Source: Anaeramoeba flamelloides
Taxonomy: Eukaryota > Metamonada > Anaeramoebidae
Assembly: GCA_027625915.1 (NCBI GenBank)
Contig: JANTQA010000015.1
Span: forward strand, 5,857,001 to 5,921,000
Direction: 5' to 3'
Length of the DNA stretch: 64,000 bases
Both the position numbers and the translations under genes were made by a program. This document shows positions 37,658-49,842 of this stretch, piece after piece. The first letter of the stretch is position 1. Every line of letters starts with the position of its first letter. The notes under the pieces are model-generated. The model was not told the DNA's origin. It saw only the letters and a program-made list of their open reading frames with translations, and did not search any database.

Positions 37658-39451
37658 TTAATTATTTTTTTTCCTGTTATTAAGTAATTGCTTAATTTCC
37701 TGGATAGTTTTCTGTTTTCCATTCAAAAAGTAATATAAAACAGCAAGATAAACCAACGACATGATAAAAACAAAAAACTCAAAAAGCAATGATTTGACTT
37801 TAAAAATTGTTAATTTAGCCTGAGTGCCAGAATAATAAAAGGTTTCCTTTTTCAAAGAAATTTTTTTCGATTCAATTTTTGTATCTAATCCAAAGCTTTT
37901 AAAAGTGTTTTCTAAATTTAAAAGGAATTGTTCGTCCTTTTCCAAAAAGGGTGAGAATCTGTTATATTTTAATAACATTTTATTAATATTTTGAATTACT
38001 AAATTATTTGGTTTGTAATTGTTTTTGAAAATTGAAATGAATTGTGATTGGTGTTGTTGTTGTTTATAAATCATTTTGGAAAGGAACTCTGCGATTAAAG
38101 TTGTGACTGTTTCCATGTTACGTGCATTCGGGCTGGATCCGCTTTGAAGGTCTAATAAACTGCCCTTCCTGATTGTTTGGTTATAAGATTTGAAATTTGA
38201 AATGGTAATTGCTTTTAATTTCTTTCGATAAAAAATTTCGTGTTCAAATGAGATCAAGGGGTTATTTTTCATGATTTTTTTGGTTATAATTTGGGTATCG
38301 ATTCCAAATAACTTTGAGATGGATTGAAATTCAGTTGGAACTGTTTTGTCGATTTCAATTTTGCCACCATTGGAATAGTGAAGAAAGAGGCCATCAATCA
38401 ATTTGCTTTTTTCGATATCGTCGTCATAGATGGATAACGAATCTAAACAGAGCACAAGTTCAACGGATTCTAAGACCTTTCGATCAACAGAGGAAATCCA
38501 TTTTTTGGTTCCCAAATAATTTTGCTTCGAGCCACTGTTTAACACAAATAATAGATTATATTGCCCCTTTGTCTGTGGGTTGTTGTATAATTTTGTAAAC
38601 AATCTTGAGAGTTCAACAAGCACACCAACGGCATTGTTGCCTGATTCAAGCCCGGACGAAAGTGCTGGCGAGATGCTAAATGTGTCGTAATTGGCGGTAA
38701 TGATGATTGTTGGCTTTAATTTCCCTTCTTCGTCAAGGTCCGTTGGGAGCCATGCCTCGAGTGAGGAAACCTGCTTAATTTTCTTTTTGTTTCCTGGCTT
38801 GCCAACGATCTTTAAATTATAATTCCCTTGCTTATCGGAATTTACATTTTCAAAGGAAAATAAGTGTGAGACCTCGTCTTCATTGATAAAATAAATTGGT
38901 ACCCGAAATTCCTTTTCGACTAAGAGCGACTCAATTTGGCCAAGCTTCTTGATAATTTCTTCTTTACTTTCTTGTTCTTCTTCATTTTGAAACGTAACAA
39001 ATTCCTGTGTTTTTGTTGTTAATAGGTCTCGTGGTAAGACAACTAATATTCCCTTACATGTTCCCCCTTCGGAAAATAAGCTAATGTCAAATTCAAGTAA
39101 GGAAAATAATGGGAAAACGGCAACAGTTCCTTTAAAGCATTTAACAAAGTCTTCTTGTTCATTGTTTGGTGGGATTTCGTCTTCTGTTTCTGTGCTTGTG
39201 TCTTGGTTAAGGTTGGTTGGGATGTTTTTAAGATATTCTGCACATTCAAAATATGTTTTTGTTTGGGACGAAGGTACAGACGCACTCGTGGTTCCGCGAA
39301 TAAAGGTTTTACCAGTTGTGGAGCTTACTTGTTCAGAATGGAGTAATCGATAGACAGGTAGCGTCTCAAGTGGTTTGACAGGTAGCAAATTATAAACAAG
39401 TGTTAAGACAAAAAAACAAAGGAGTAATTGAGATCTTTGTAAATTTTTCAT
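37658..39451 (-). CDS. nicalin (NCLN), ER membrane protein of the M28/nicastrin family
   Basis: Single-exon gene on the minus strand, 597 residues, close to human nicalin (563). An N-terminal hydrophobic segment (QLLLCFFVLTLVYNLL) acts as signal or anchor, and a C-terminal one (EFFVFIMSLVYLAVLYYFL) spans the membrane. Between them is the nicastrin/M28-like fold: PTIIITANYDTFSISPALS, then NAVGVLVELSRLF, YNLLFVLNSGSKQNYLGTK and ELVLCLDSL. The zinc ligands of active M28 peptidases are largely absent (NYDTF replaces H.D), as known for nicalin. In animals nicalin pairs with NOMO and TMEM147 at the ER translocon. I start at the ATG at 39451 because it precedes the hydrophobic segment directly; the frame runs open to 39688 but that part is low-complexity. 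Confidence 0.92.
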   Translation of the reverse strand: MKNLQRSQLLLCFFVLTLVYNLLPVKPLETLPVYRLLHSEQVSSTTGKTFIRGTTSASVPSSQTKTYFECAEYLKNIPTNLNQDTSTETEDEIPPNNEQEDFVKCFKGTVAVFPLFSLLEFDISLFSEGGTCKGILVVLPRDLLTTKTQEFVTFQNEEEQESKEEIIKKLGQIESLLVEKEFRVPIYFINEDEVSHLFSFENVNSDKQGNYNLKIVGKPGNKKKIKQVSSLEAWLPTDLDEEGKLKPTIIITANYDTFSISPALSSGLESGNNAVGVLVELSRLFTKLYNNPQTKGQYNLLFVLNSGSKQNYLGTKKWISSVDRKVLESVELVLCLDSLSIYDDDIEKSKLIDGLFLHYSNGGKIEIDKTVPTEFQSISKLFGIDTQIITKKIMKNNPLISFEHEIFYRKKLKAITISNFKSYNQTIRKGSLLDLQSGSSPNARNMETVTTLIAEFLSKMIYKQQQHQSQFISIFKNNYKPNNLVIQNINKMLLKYNRFSPFLEKDEQFLLNLENTFKSFGLDTKIESKKISLKKETFYYSGTQAKLTIFKVKSLLFEFFVFIMSLVYLAVLYYFLNGKQKTIQEIKQLLNNRKKNN

Positions 39452-40837
39452 TAAAGTTTTGTTTTTTTTTGTTTTTTTTTTTGTTTTGGAAAAAAAGAAA
39501 TAACAAAAAAAATTAATAAAATTTAAAGTAAAAAAAAGAAATGAAAAAAAATGTAAAATGGTTTCTCTTGTAAAACCTGTTTTGAGTTGGTTGTTAGTTA
39601 TTTGCTTTTTTCTAACACATTTCTTTTTTTGGAAATATTGTTTAATTTCTGGGAAAGTTCTTTCGAAATTTATCTCGATAATCATCAAGATTCAGGAAAA
39701 GAAACCCCAAGACAGCGTACCAATTACTTGTTATTTAACCAAATTTTGACAGTGCCTCAATTACTTAATGTAAACTGATGTTATTTTTAAGAGATGATAA
39801 GTGGATGCACAAGAAAATAATTAAATAACGAATGATTCTTTTTCTTCTTTTTTTTTTTTGGAATCTATGTTTAAGATCTGCTTGTGCTTTATATGAAAAG
39901 TAAAGACCACCAAATAGTAGTATTTTAAATGTACCTCAAAGAGTATTTCTATTTTTTGTGTTTAAGAGTTCAAATTGTGTAAGATGGATTGTTGTTAGGA
40001 AAGCTCAAACTTGGTATTTTTTAAATCAAATTCTAGAACAAAACATTGGTTCAGACACCTTGTTTGCACATTTGAACAAATTTGGATAATAGTCAGAAAC
40101 AAAATTTTTAACTTTTATGTAATGCCGTTAATAAAATAACCAGAGGAGATTTGTCAAATCAGTGATGCGAATTAAAGACATGTTTCTTTTTTTAAGAATG
40201 ATTACACACCAAAATGATCAAAGAAACTGACAATATGTAAATATGGTATTGGGTTTTCAAGTAGGTTAGGTTAAAAAAATAATTCGAAAAATGATAGATC
40301 AAAAGTAAAAATTATCTCCAAAAAAAGACTATTTTGTTAAAGAACTTTTTTTCTTGGAAAAAAACATGAAAATTTTGATCCAAATTGGCTCAACAAAGAA
40401 AATTTTTTAATCCCAGTAAACAGATCCATTTAAAAATTTGAAATTTTCTCAAAATTTAAAAAATCAACTTCAAGAATGATTTAATCTGGGTATAATCTTG
40501 GTTGCTGAATTAGATATTGTTTTCCAAAGAGTAGAAATGAAAAAAGAACTAATTAAATTTGAAACATCAGTTTTTGGACTGTAGGTTATTGTAGTATTTG
40601 GATCACTGTGATCTTTTATTTCGGTAGAGAATTTTTTTCGCTCTTTTGGTGGTAATAACTTTAAACACTAAATTAATCAAAAAAAACAAAATGGTTTGTA
40701 ATCAAAGAAAGAAGATAATACAAAATAAGAAAAAGATTCCAAAAATAGACTCCAATGAATAATTGTTTGAGATAACCAAAAAAAAAAAATAAGAATTATC
40801 CTTGACTCATGATTTTTATTTTCTTAATTTTTTCAAA
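39452..40837. other. divergent spacer between nicalin and cysteine protease genes
   Basis: Both flanking genes start here and read outward. Repeat I copy 1 occupies 40100-40660. The open stretches at 39558-39778 have no family support. The protease ATG is preceded by an A-rich leader. No promoter motif can be assigned with confidence. Confidence 0.6.
40100..40660 (+). repeat. dispersed repeat I, copy 1
   Basis: Aligns by eye with 43030-43610 inside intron 1 of the next gene: shared stretches include AAGTAAATATG-like and TTGCTGAATTAGAT, then TCCAAAGAG. Same orientation, 2.9 kb apart, so exon 1 of the protease is bracketed by direct repeats. Confidence 0.55.
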
Positions 40838-43800
40838 ATGAAAATTAGTATAATCTTAATTGTTCTTGCACTATTTGTTTGCTGTAATTTAACAGAAACA
40901 AAAGCAAAACCAACCTACCCAACCCAATATAAGCTATCTTTTGTTCTTTCTCTCCCTAAGGTTCCGGAACACCAACCAATTAGCTTATATCACGATGAAA
41001 AAAACGGAAGACAAAGATTGGATTATTACGATGGCTTAGGTGAAGATCTCCTTATAGGCTCCAGCAACTCAGATCAATACACGGTACGTGTTGCTCAAGA
41101 CAAACAAATCTGTTACCATTGGAAAACCAATTCTACAGCCAAATTAACAGCGGTTATTCCTGATTTGACAGATTTTACTTACATCGGAGAAAAAGTTGTC
41201 AGAGGTCAACAAGTCGATTCATATCAATACATCGATTGTGTTAAGGACACCAAAGTTTGTAATACTTACATTTACTCTACAGTTGTTGGTACAAACTACC
41301 CAGTCCAATATTGGTTTTTAGGTTATGATTCAATTTTTGGTTCACATTACGATCAATGTATGATTTGTTTTTTTTATTTATTTTTTTTTTTGATTATTTT
41401 TATTCTTCTTTTTTTCTTCACAATTTTGTATTTTTTGAATATTCTATAATTTTTGATCCAAAGATTCCAAGAAGAGTTACAAACAATTTCAAAATTGTTC
41501 CTTTGTTTCAGGAACTACTTTGTTCCTTTAATTTTTTTTTTTTTTTTTAATTATTTTTTCTTCTTTTTTTTTTTTTTTTTTTGAAAAAGCAAATTTTTAA
41601 TAGTATTTTTCCTTAAAAACAAACCAAACAATATCATTATTAAAAAGAAAGTGGACACAAAAAATTTACAGTTGTCACTCAAATCGTTTCAAAGAAAAAA
41701 TAGAACAAACTATTAAACAATTTTTAAAACCTTTTTGTTTTCACTTTTTTCGCAGGTTATTCCCCTTGCTTTTCCAAAAAAAAAAAAAAAAAACAATGAT
41801 TATTTCATATTTGTTAAAACCACAAGACTTTTGATGGGAAAAAGAAAATTTTTAATTAAACCAGATCGGTAAATCAACTAAAAGTTTTAAAAATTTTTGC
41901 ATCATTTTCCCTTTTTCAAATTTTTTTCCTCAAAATGAAAAAAGAATTTTATTGATTTAAGGTGGAGGTTTTCAAACGAATTCTTCAGGTACCACAATTG
42001 TCACCCTTTCGTTTTGATAAAGGTTCTTACTGCCTTTTATCAAAAGATTAAAATAAATAATTTTTGAAAAAAAATTCTCTACTTTTTTTCATTTTATTTT
42101 ATATTATTTTATAAATACCTCATTAATTACAAAGTAGTAATAAAAAGTAGTTTTAATTTATGGGAAAATTATCAAATTTTACAGAGTTGTTCGTACTTTT
42201 CATTAATAACTGACTTAAATGAAAAAACTAATTGCAATAATATCTTCTTAGGTGTATTTCATAGTTCCCAGTAAGTAATTTTTTAGAGTAGAACAAAAAA
42301 TAAAAACCAAAAAACTTCAATAAACGATATTTTTTGCAAAGATAATTTATTTTAATCTTTGGACAAAAGATCGCCTGAACCTTGACGAATATAAAGGGAT
42401 GGTATTTGCAGTGGATGTGATGAATTCATTTAGAACTTACATCCTTAAATGGAAACAAATTTTATAAATTATTTGGATTTTAAAATATTCTTCCCTAAGA
42501 AATTTTTTGAAAGTAGGGGTTATCATGATTTTCTAAAAAGGAAATTGAAATAAAAAAAATTTTTTTTACATTTTTTGGGTTTATTATTACTGTTAAATTC
42601 CTATTAAAAAAAATTTCATTTTCAACCCCAAGATCTAAGAAGTAAGAGTCAAATTAATGAAATAGAATTCTCATTTTTCATTGATTTGTCAAGGTCTTTT
42701 GATTTATTCTACTCATTGGTATGAGCTTAATTTGGGAAATTGAAATCAAAATTTTTCCTTTATTAATTGGAAAAAAATTAAATATCTTTTTAAAAAGTGA
42801 GGAATTAAAATTTTAAAAAAAGTGATACTCAAACCGTTTGGATCAATGTTTGTTTCGCTCTTTTAAACTTTTTTCAAGCCACTTCTAAAAACTTTTGTTT
42901 CTCAATTTTTTAAAATGACTTTTTTAAATAAGGGCGACATTCTTAAAATTTTGACAACCAAGAATCATTTTGAATATCAAATATATTAAAAGAAATAAAA
43001 TTATCTCTTATCTAGTGTAGTATTCTGTAATTACTGCAAATAGATAAAATACTTTTTGAAGATAATTATAGATATTACTGTTGTTAAAATCAACACGTAT
43101 GCTGGCTGGACAAAAACACTTTTTTAAAAATAAAATACATGCTTATTTTTTCAAGAAGCCTTACACATTTAATAATCCAAGAAACTAGACAACATAAAAT
43201 AAGTAAATATGATATCGGGTTCTTAAACTTCTACTATTAAAAAAGAAAAATGTATAATTTTTCTCAAAAAAATAGAGATTCAATTTGTGAAAAAATTCCC
43301 AGTTTAGATGAAAAAAAACATTAAATTTTGATAAAAATTGATAAAATTATAAAAAATTGTGAACAAATTCAATTCATAATTTAAAATTTTCACAAAAAAA
43401 AAGAATTAACCTTCAAAATTGATTTTACCTGAGGTATATACTTGATTGCTGAATTAGATGCTGTGCTCCAAAGAGAAGAAAAAAAAAAACACGTATTTTC
43501 TTTTGAGACATATGGGCTTTATGTTCTGATCACCTGTATTTTAAACTACAGTACTCATAAATTCAAAATAACTTGAGAATTCTTTTCCACTATACTTTAT
43601 TTATCAAATAGATTTTCAAGTATTTTGGTCAATTTTTTGATCGATCCTCAAAAATTACTCATTTTAATTAATTTTTTTTTTTTTTTTCATTTTATTTATC
43701 ATTTACCTTTTAATTTTTATTTATATTTCTTTTCTTCTTTTTGCTAACAATAAATTTATTTTATTATTAATAATTACTTTGATATCATATTATTTCTTAC

Positions 43801-46401
43801 TTATTGTTAATAAAAGATGTTATTGATTATTATGAATATATCCCAAGTGGTGTCAAAGATTCTGATTTCGCAATTCCATCAATTTGTAAAAATCCTGAAG
43901 AAACAAAAAGAAACACATTTGGAAGAAATTCACTTCTTTTCAAAAAAATCTTACCATCTCGCAAGGCCGCACTTGATGAAAAATTTAATCTATTTATGAA
44001 TAAATATGGAAAATCATATTCAAGCCAATCTGAAACATTAAAAAGACAAAAAATCTTTTTAGATAATCATCAATATATTGAAAACTTTAATAAGGAAAAT
44101 TCACATATGAAATTAGCTATAAATCATTTTGCTGATCTTACACTTGAAGAATATAAAAATTATTATCTTCTCCCTAAAAGAACAGTTGTATCAGACGAAT
44201 ATAGTGGAAATTATGTTAAAAATAATCTCGAAGAATCACTTCCAGAGTCATGGGATTGGAGAGATTATGGTGCTTCCCCACCAGTTAAAGATCAAGTAAT
44301 TATATTATAATCATTTAATCTTTTTTTTTTTTTTTTATCTTTTTTTATTTTTCAATTTTTGTGGAATTTTAAAAGCCATATTAAAAAAGTGTGTAAAAAA
44401 AAATTTTAAAAAAGTTATCGAAAAAATACTTTTATAAAAGTTTGTCAACTATTTTATTGATACTTTTTGAAAACTTTTAGTTCATTCCTTATTCAAACGT
44501 CCAAATATTTGAAACATTAACATTCGAAAAAAAAAAACCAAATCTTCGTATTTTCAAATCCTTACAAAAATAAAAGCTAAAACACTCTCTAATTTTGTCC
44601 ATTCATTCTCAAAAAGCAAAAACCACCAGTTTGTAAAAAGTTTCGATGAAGAAGTGTTTAAAAACTTCAGGATAGGACATTGTAATATTGATTGTTTTTA
44701 TAAAACTTTTATTTTTCACTTTTTATAAATGACTTTATTTCTTTTTTATTTTGATAATTCACCAGAAATCTAAATTTTAGTTTTTAACAAATCAATCTGT
44801 TTATTTAACCCTTTTCTAATTTTCATAACTGTAGTCAGTTTGTGGTAGTTGTTGGGCACATTCAGTAATTGGAGCGATTGAATCACAATATTATTTAGCA
44901 ACGGGTTCCATGCCAAATCTCAGTGAACAAATGGTTATGGATTGTACTTGGAGCACCGCTGTACCAGGAGTAGCAAATAACGGCTGTGAAGGGGGTGATG
45001 AACCAGGAACCTTTGAAGCACTTAAAGACCTTGGTGGTGTTATGGATGAACAAGACTATCCTTATTTAGGTATGGATGGATATTGTGGCTTTGATCAAGA
45101 CAAAGTTGTTACAAAAATTGATAGCTACACTAATGTTAGCAATAATCAAGCAGATGTAATGGATGCAGTTTATACTCAAGGTGTTTTATCGATCGCAATT
45201 GACGCTGCTCATGAATCATTTATGTTTTATACTTCGGGTGTTTATTATGAACCTAAATGCTCTTCTACAGAATTGGATCATGCCGTTCTTCTTTCAGGTT
45301 ATGGTGTTTCACCAGAAGGAGAAAAATACTGGCTTGTTCGTAATTCTTGGTAAATATTTTCATTTAGATTTTCATTTTTTATTTTAATTTGTATAAAGAA
45401 CAATCAAAAAGTTCAATTTGATTAAAAAAAATATTAAAAAAAATACTTTTTTCGAATAAATTGAAGTTTATCATTAATTCTAGTATCACTAAAAGAGAAC
45501 GAAGTAAACATATTACCATATAAGTATTAATTTATTTCTAATTAAATGGTGTAATTTTTTTTTTTTTACACACTTGCCTATTATCAACAATACAGTTCTT
45601 TTATAAAAAATCAAAAAAAAAAATATTTCTCTAATACCAGTATTTGAAATTTAAATTGGATAAAATTTCAATGATTATTCTTTTTTTTCAATTTTGAAAT
45701 CTTACTTTCATTTAGGATTCTTAGTTCACCAAAAATATATAATAAAAAATGACCAAAAAAATAAACCAAGATCCCACAAATTTCAATCTATTACTTAATT
45801 TTTGAATTCATAAAAACAAGAAAATGATCTAGTTACCATTTTATCCCGTTTATTATTCAAATACAGGCAAAGAAACCAATATTTTATAATGTACTAATCA
45901 CGAACTTGGAATTGTTTATTGAAAATTTCTTTCAAAATGGGTAATTTTCAAAAGTAATACTAAAAAAGTTTTGATAATGAACATTGAAGAAAAGAAAATA
46001 AAACTGAAAAAAAAAAAATAAAATGTTTGAAATTTCACAAGTATTACCAATGTCTAGTAAAATTTTTTTTCTAGCTTTAAAATTGCTTTTGCAACTCAAG
46101 TTTCAATGAAATTTTACTTACAATTCCATATAGTAATAAAGAAACAGATAAATCGAGTAAAATGAAATTAAATTATTTCATTTATTTTTTATTTTTATCA
46201 TTTATTTATTTTTTTTTTCTTTTATACCTTTTTATTGTTCTTAAAACACTAATTTATTTTACATCTTCTTTTATTCTAATGTAATTTAATAGGTCAATAA
46301 ACTGGGGTGATCAAGGATATGTAAAAATGAGCATGAAGGGTAATAACTGTGGTGTTCAATCAGAAGTAGTGTATCCAACACTTGCTCGTGATTTTATATA
46401 A
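40838..46401 (+). CDS. papain-family cysteine protease of the 26/29-kDa / cfaD type
   Basis: Four exons: 40838-41357, 43817-44295, 44835-45349 and 46293-46401; all phases agree and give 540 residues, near dictyostelid cfaD. A signal peptide (~1-22) is followed by the N-terminal domain typical of 26/29-kDa proteases (LSLPKVPEHQPISLYHDE, then PVQYWFLGYDSIFGSHYDQY). Next come an I29-type propeptide (ERFNIN-like, NHFADLTLEEYKNYY) and the papain domain: oxyanion Gln in VKDQ, CGSCWAHS with Cys ~339, LDHAVLLSGYG with His ~482 and RNSW with Asn ~503. The triad is complete. CWAH in place of the usual CWAF is a minor oddity. It should be secreted or lysosomal. In Dictyostelium cfaD associates with the secreted counting factor; the same role here is only inference. 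Confidence 0.94.
42342..42467 (+). other. exon-like open island in intron 1, unknown origin
   Basis: A plus-strand frame with a mixed composition unlike its surroundings, reading WTKDRLNLDEYKGMVFAVDV then MNSFRTYILKWKQIL and TAA. It follows AAAG, which could be an acceptor. It is not in the protease's own reading path. It may be an alternative exon, a gene fragment or chance. Confidence 0.2.
43030..43610 (+). repeat. dispersed repeat I, copy 2
   Basis: Counterpart of 40100-40660, in intron 1 of the protease. The best-kept parts are AAGTAAATATGATATCGGGT and GATTGCTGAATTAGATGCTG. Identity is patchy, so the duplication is old. Confidence 0.55.
44296..44834 (+). other. cysteine protease intron 2 (539 bp)
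   Basis: GTAATT donor, ACTGTAG acceptor, phase 0. It falls between the oxyanion-hole Gln and the catalytic Cys block. No element is recognised in it. Confidence 0.85.
45350..46292 (+). other. cysteine protease intron 3 (943 bp)
   Basis: GTAAAT donor and TTAATAG acceptor, splitting the Trp codon of the active-site NSW. It contains repeat F copy 2 (45635-45960). Confidence 0.85.
45635..45960 (+). repeat. dispersed repeat F, copy 2
   Basis: Matches 21970-22330 in the kinase intron, clearest in AGTATTTGAAATTTAAATTG, GATTCTTAGTTCACC and ATATATAATAAAAAATG. Same orientation on the plus strand. Confidence 0.5.
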
Positions 46402-49400
46402 TTTGTTTAAATTATTATTTAATCATATTAACAAATTTAATTTTTATCATTTTTTTTCTTCTTTTACTCTTTCTTTTTTTTCTTTTTCTTCTCTTTCTTT
46501 CTTTTGAGCTTCGAAATGAGAATACAATTATAAAAGTATTTTCGAGAAAATAAAAAAAATTGATTCCAAAAATATTTTTTTTTAAAAATGATGATTTTAA
46601 GCGATTTTACAATTTATTTATTAATTTTTATGATAAATTTTAATGAAATTCCGAATTCATTAAAATCAACAAGGGTTTATCGAAAAAAAATCTGAAATAG
46701 TGAAAGTTCTTTATAATAAATTAAATAAAAAATGTTTTCAAAAAATTGAACAAAAATATTAATTTTAATAATTAAGAACAATTCATGAGATTTTTCATTC
46801 AAGAGAAAACAAAAAATTAATTCTATCAATTTTTTTTTTTTAAGAAAATTTAAAAGATTTGTGATATTTTTTGAATTTCATTAAAAATGGGATGAGTCTG
46901 TAAAATAGTCCAAAATTAAAATTAAGACCAAAAGTGGAGAAAAATACTCACAAAGTTAAAAATATGTCTTCTTATTTCAGTTATTTTATCAGTAATTTAA
47001 ACAATTGTTGAGAGGAAAATATAACGAAATTTTTTTAAATTTACAATTTTTCATGTTAAAATAAAAAAAAATTATTCTCAAATAATAGGAAAAGAATTGG
47101 AGAAAAGATCAAAAATTTCAAGACTTTTTTTTTTTTTTTTTGTTTTTGTGATATAACTCATAAAATTGTTATACTATTTTTATTTGTGGTTTCAGCCAAT
47201 GGTCCCCGTTCTAAAATCCTCAGATTGTTCTTTTGAAGTTGATTGTGAAGATATAAAATTTATAGAAGCTTTCTTCTGTTAAAAAAGACTTTATTTCAAA
47301 TGAATTATTTTCATATTTATTTAACATTTTTACATAGTTACAATAGTGACAGTTGACAAATAAAAGACAAGTTTGATTAAAACTATGATTAAGAACATTT
47401 GTTGATTTTTAGTAGGAAGTGTTGAAAAAAGTTAGAATAGGTGTCAAGCCATTACGGTTAAAAATAATTTTTTGAAATGGGTATAAAAACAATTGTAAAT
47501 TTTTCAGAGTACCGAGTAAAAATCAAAAAATCGGCTTCCTGTGAAGTATGATCAATCTCCAAATATCAAAAAATCAAAAAAAAGGACATTTTTAGAAAAA
47601 AGCGCCATAATAATAATAATATCCAATTTCCAATTAGAATGGTGTGAATTGTAATTTTGAAAAGAACTGTGTTAGTTTTGGAGTGTCAATTTTTGTGGCT
47701 TTTTGAGATCTCCAATATCGCTTTGCATTTTTTTACTATTCTCATATAGGTTATTTTTATCATAAGAATGTTACAAAATCATTAGTCTGTTAAATGTAGA
47801 GAGTTACAATATAACTACAAATTCAATTTAAATCAATTTAAATTGATTATGTATTTCAATAATATAATTTGTTTTATATTGAATGAATTTAATCCTATGA
47901 AAATCTAAAAAAAAAAAATGTATAATTTTTTTTTAAAAATTTGATTTTTTGGAATTGAGATTCTATTAAAATTTATTTTTTAATCGAATTTTTTACCAAT
48001 TAGATTCTATTAACATTTTTTTTTAATTTGGTGTTTTTGAGATCCTTTCAAATTTTTTAGTATTATTTGAATTTTGAAAATCAAAAAGGGGGAATTTCAT
48101 AATATCCTTTTTAGTCATAAGAAATTCCCCGTAAATAGAGAAAATCCACCGTTATTTACTAGAACCTTAAATCCAAAAATAGTTTTGAAAAATTATTAGA
48201 TTAGATTAATTTTTTTTTTAAAAAAAAACAATATTAGATCTTAGTATTTTTTTATCAAATGTGTAAAAAGTTAAATATAAATTCTTAGTTTTTTTTAGGT
48301 CTTTTCAATTATTATTTTGCTTTTATTTTTAAATTTATTTTGTTACATTTTAACTTTCTTTACCAAAATTTTTTTTCAACTTTTTATTTCATTACTAAAG
48401 AATAATTTAACTAAAATTAACATTCTTGGAGAGTCTTAACAATTTTTAAAAACCTTAAACCCATTCAAAAAATTGATATATAATCTGTGAAGATTATTTT
48501 AATTTTGAATTCCTAGCAATTTATTGTTATATTTAACCAATAAAAAAAACCCAAAAGAATGAGACCAAAAAAAAAACAAAAAATGATTTAATCAAACCTT
48601 GTATAAATAAAGTCCTAAAGAGTACTTGTAACACAAAAAATATTGTAAAATAACATTTGAAATTTTTAAGAGTAAAATTTATATTTTATAATATTTATAT
48701 ATTTTGATTTCTAAACAAAAATTTAGAAATTAGGACTGTAAGAGGAAATTGATTTCCTCCCTTCAAAATAAAAAAAAATATATTGATATATTTTAAATAA
48801 ATATGTCAATTACTTTTTACTGTAATTTCAATTTTTAATTACTTTTAACGTAGTTCTTTATAAAAACAAACTTTAATTTTAATCGAAATAATATTGATAG
48901 ATTAGAATAATTTCTGAAACATCTTTTTACTAACTGTTTTGAAAGCTGTATTCTCGAATTTAGGATATATACATCTACGAAAAAAGTTTATATATATATA
49001 TATATATATATATAGATTTTAACCTGATAAAATAGTTTAGAGGTATGATATAAATAGATTGTTAAGAAAATGAAAAGATCTTGAAATTTTTTATTAAAAA
49101 AATATTACTTTTCAATTTGTCTTCACTTGTTTAACAATTCATAAAAGATATTGATCAATGCCACTATTTTAAAAAAACCAGTCAATTTTTTTTTGAGATT
49201 ACCAAAATTACAAATTAAATTTTTAAATTTTAATAAAATAAACACTTTTTTTTGACAAAATTATATTCTTCCTACTCTATACATATACCACAATTGAAAG
49301 ATTGTACCCTCACTTTTATAAAACATAAATTTTTGAAATTGTTTTAATTCTGAAAAGTTTTCATTTTTTTCAAACAGGAAATAAGACAAAAATTTTATAA

Positions 49401-49842
49401 AATTTAAAACCTTTTAAAAATAACAATAAATATCCTATTATGTTTTTTTTCAAAATCTCTCAAAAAATCCGAAAAATTTTCATTAATTATAATTCCCTTT
49501 CTCAAATAAACTTTATATTAATTATTATTGAACTCTAGTTGAATTTCAATGTCTTCTTCAACTATAATTCCGATACTCCTTAAAATAATTTCACTCATCT
49601 TCAAATTTTCAATTTTGAAAAATATTCAATAAAGTACAATAGAAACGAAATCATATTTTTTTAATTGTTAATATCCATTTTATCCACTGACTGAAATGAA
49701 TTCCTTGTAAAAGCAAACAAGTAAATAGATTTTAATTGGAAGAAATTTAAAAAAATGAGAGAAAAACATTTATCATTTTTTATCTGAATAGATCAAAAAC
49801 AAAAACAAAGAAATAATTCACAATTTTTCTCTTAAAAAACAC
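46402..49842. other. spacer between cysteine protease and dymeclin genes
   Basis: One exon-like piece at 47196-47282 is the only coding-like signal. A (TA)n run lies near 48988-49013. The rest is A+T-rich with no recognised gene or repeat. Confidence 0.6.
47196..47282 (+). pseudogene. orphan terminal-exon-like piece
   Basis: After a textbook acceptor (GTGGTTTCAG) the frame reads PMVPVLKSSDCSFEVDCED then IKFIEAFFC and TAA. The Cys spacing and the closing hydrophobic residues look like the end of a secreted enzyme; the C-terminus of histidine acid phosphatases is one weak resemblance. No matching upstream exon is seen between it and the protease stop at 46401. It may be a duplicated exon, a gene relic, or a 3' exon of a gene I failed to assemble. 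Confidence 0.25.

Larger units (their letters stand above)
41358..43816 (+). other. cysteine protease intron 1 (2,459 bp)
   Basis: GTATGA donor and TAAAAG acceptor; one base plus two complete Tyr 174. It contains repeat I copy 2 (43030-43610) and an open, G+C-raised island at 42342-42467. The first 250 bp are T-rich and low in complexity. Confidence 0.85.

Noticed and set aside
38314-39353. Plus-strand open stretches across nicalin
   Set aside because: Shadows of the nicalin frame, with no independent support.
39452-39688. N-terminal extension of the nicalin frame to 39688
   Set aside because: The added 79 residues are Lys/Phe/Thr low-complexity and would bury the signal segment; the ATG at 39451 fits the family.
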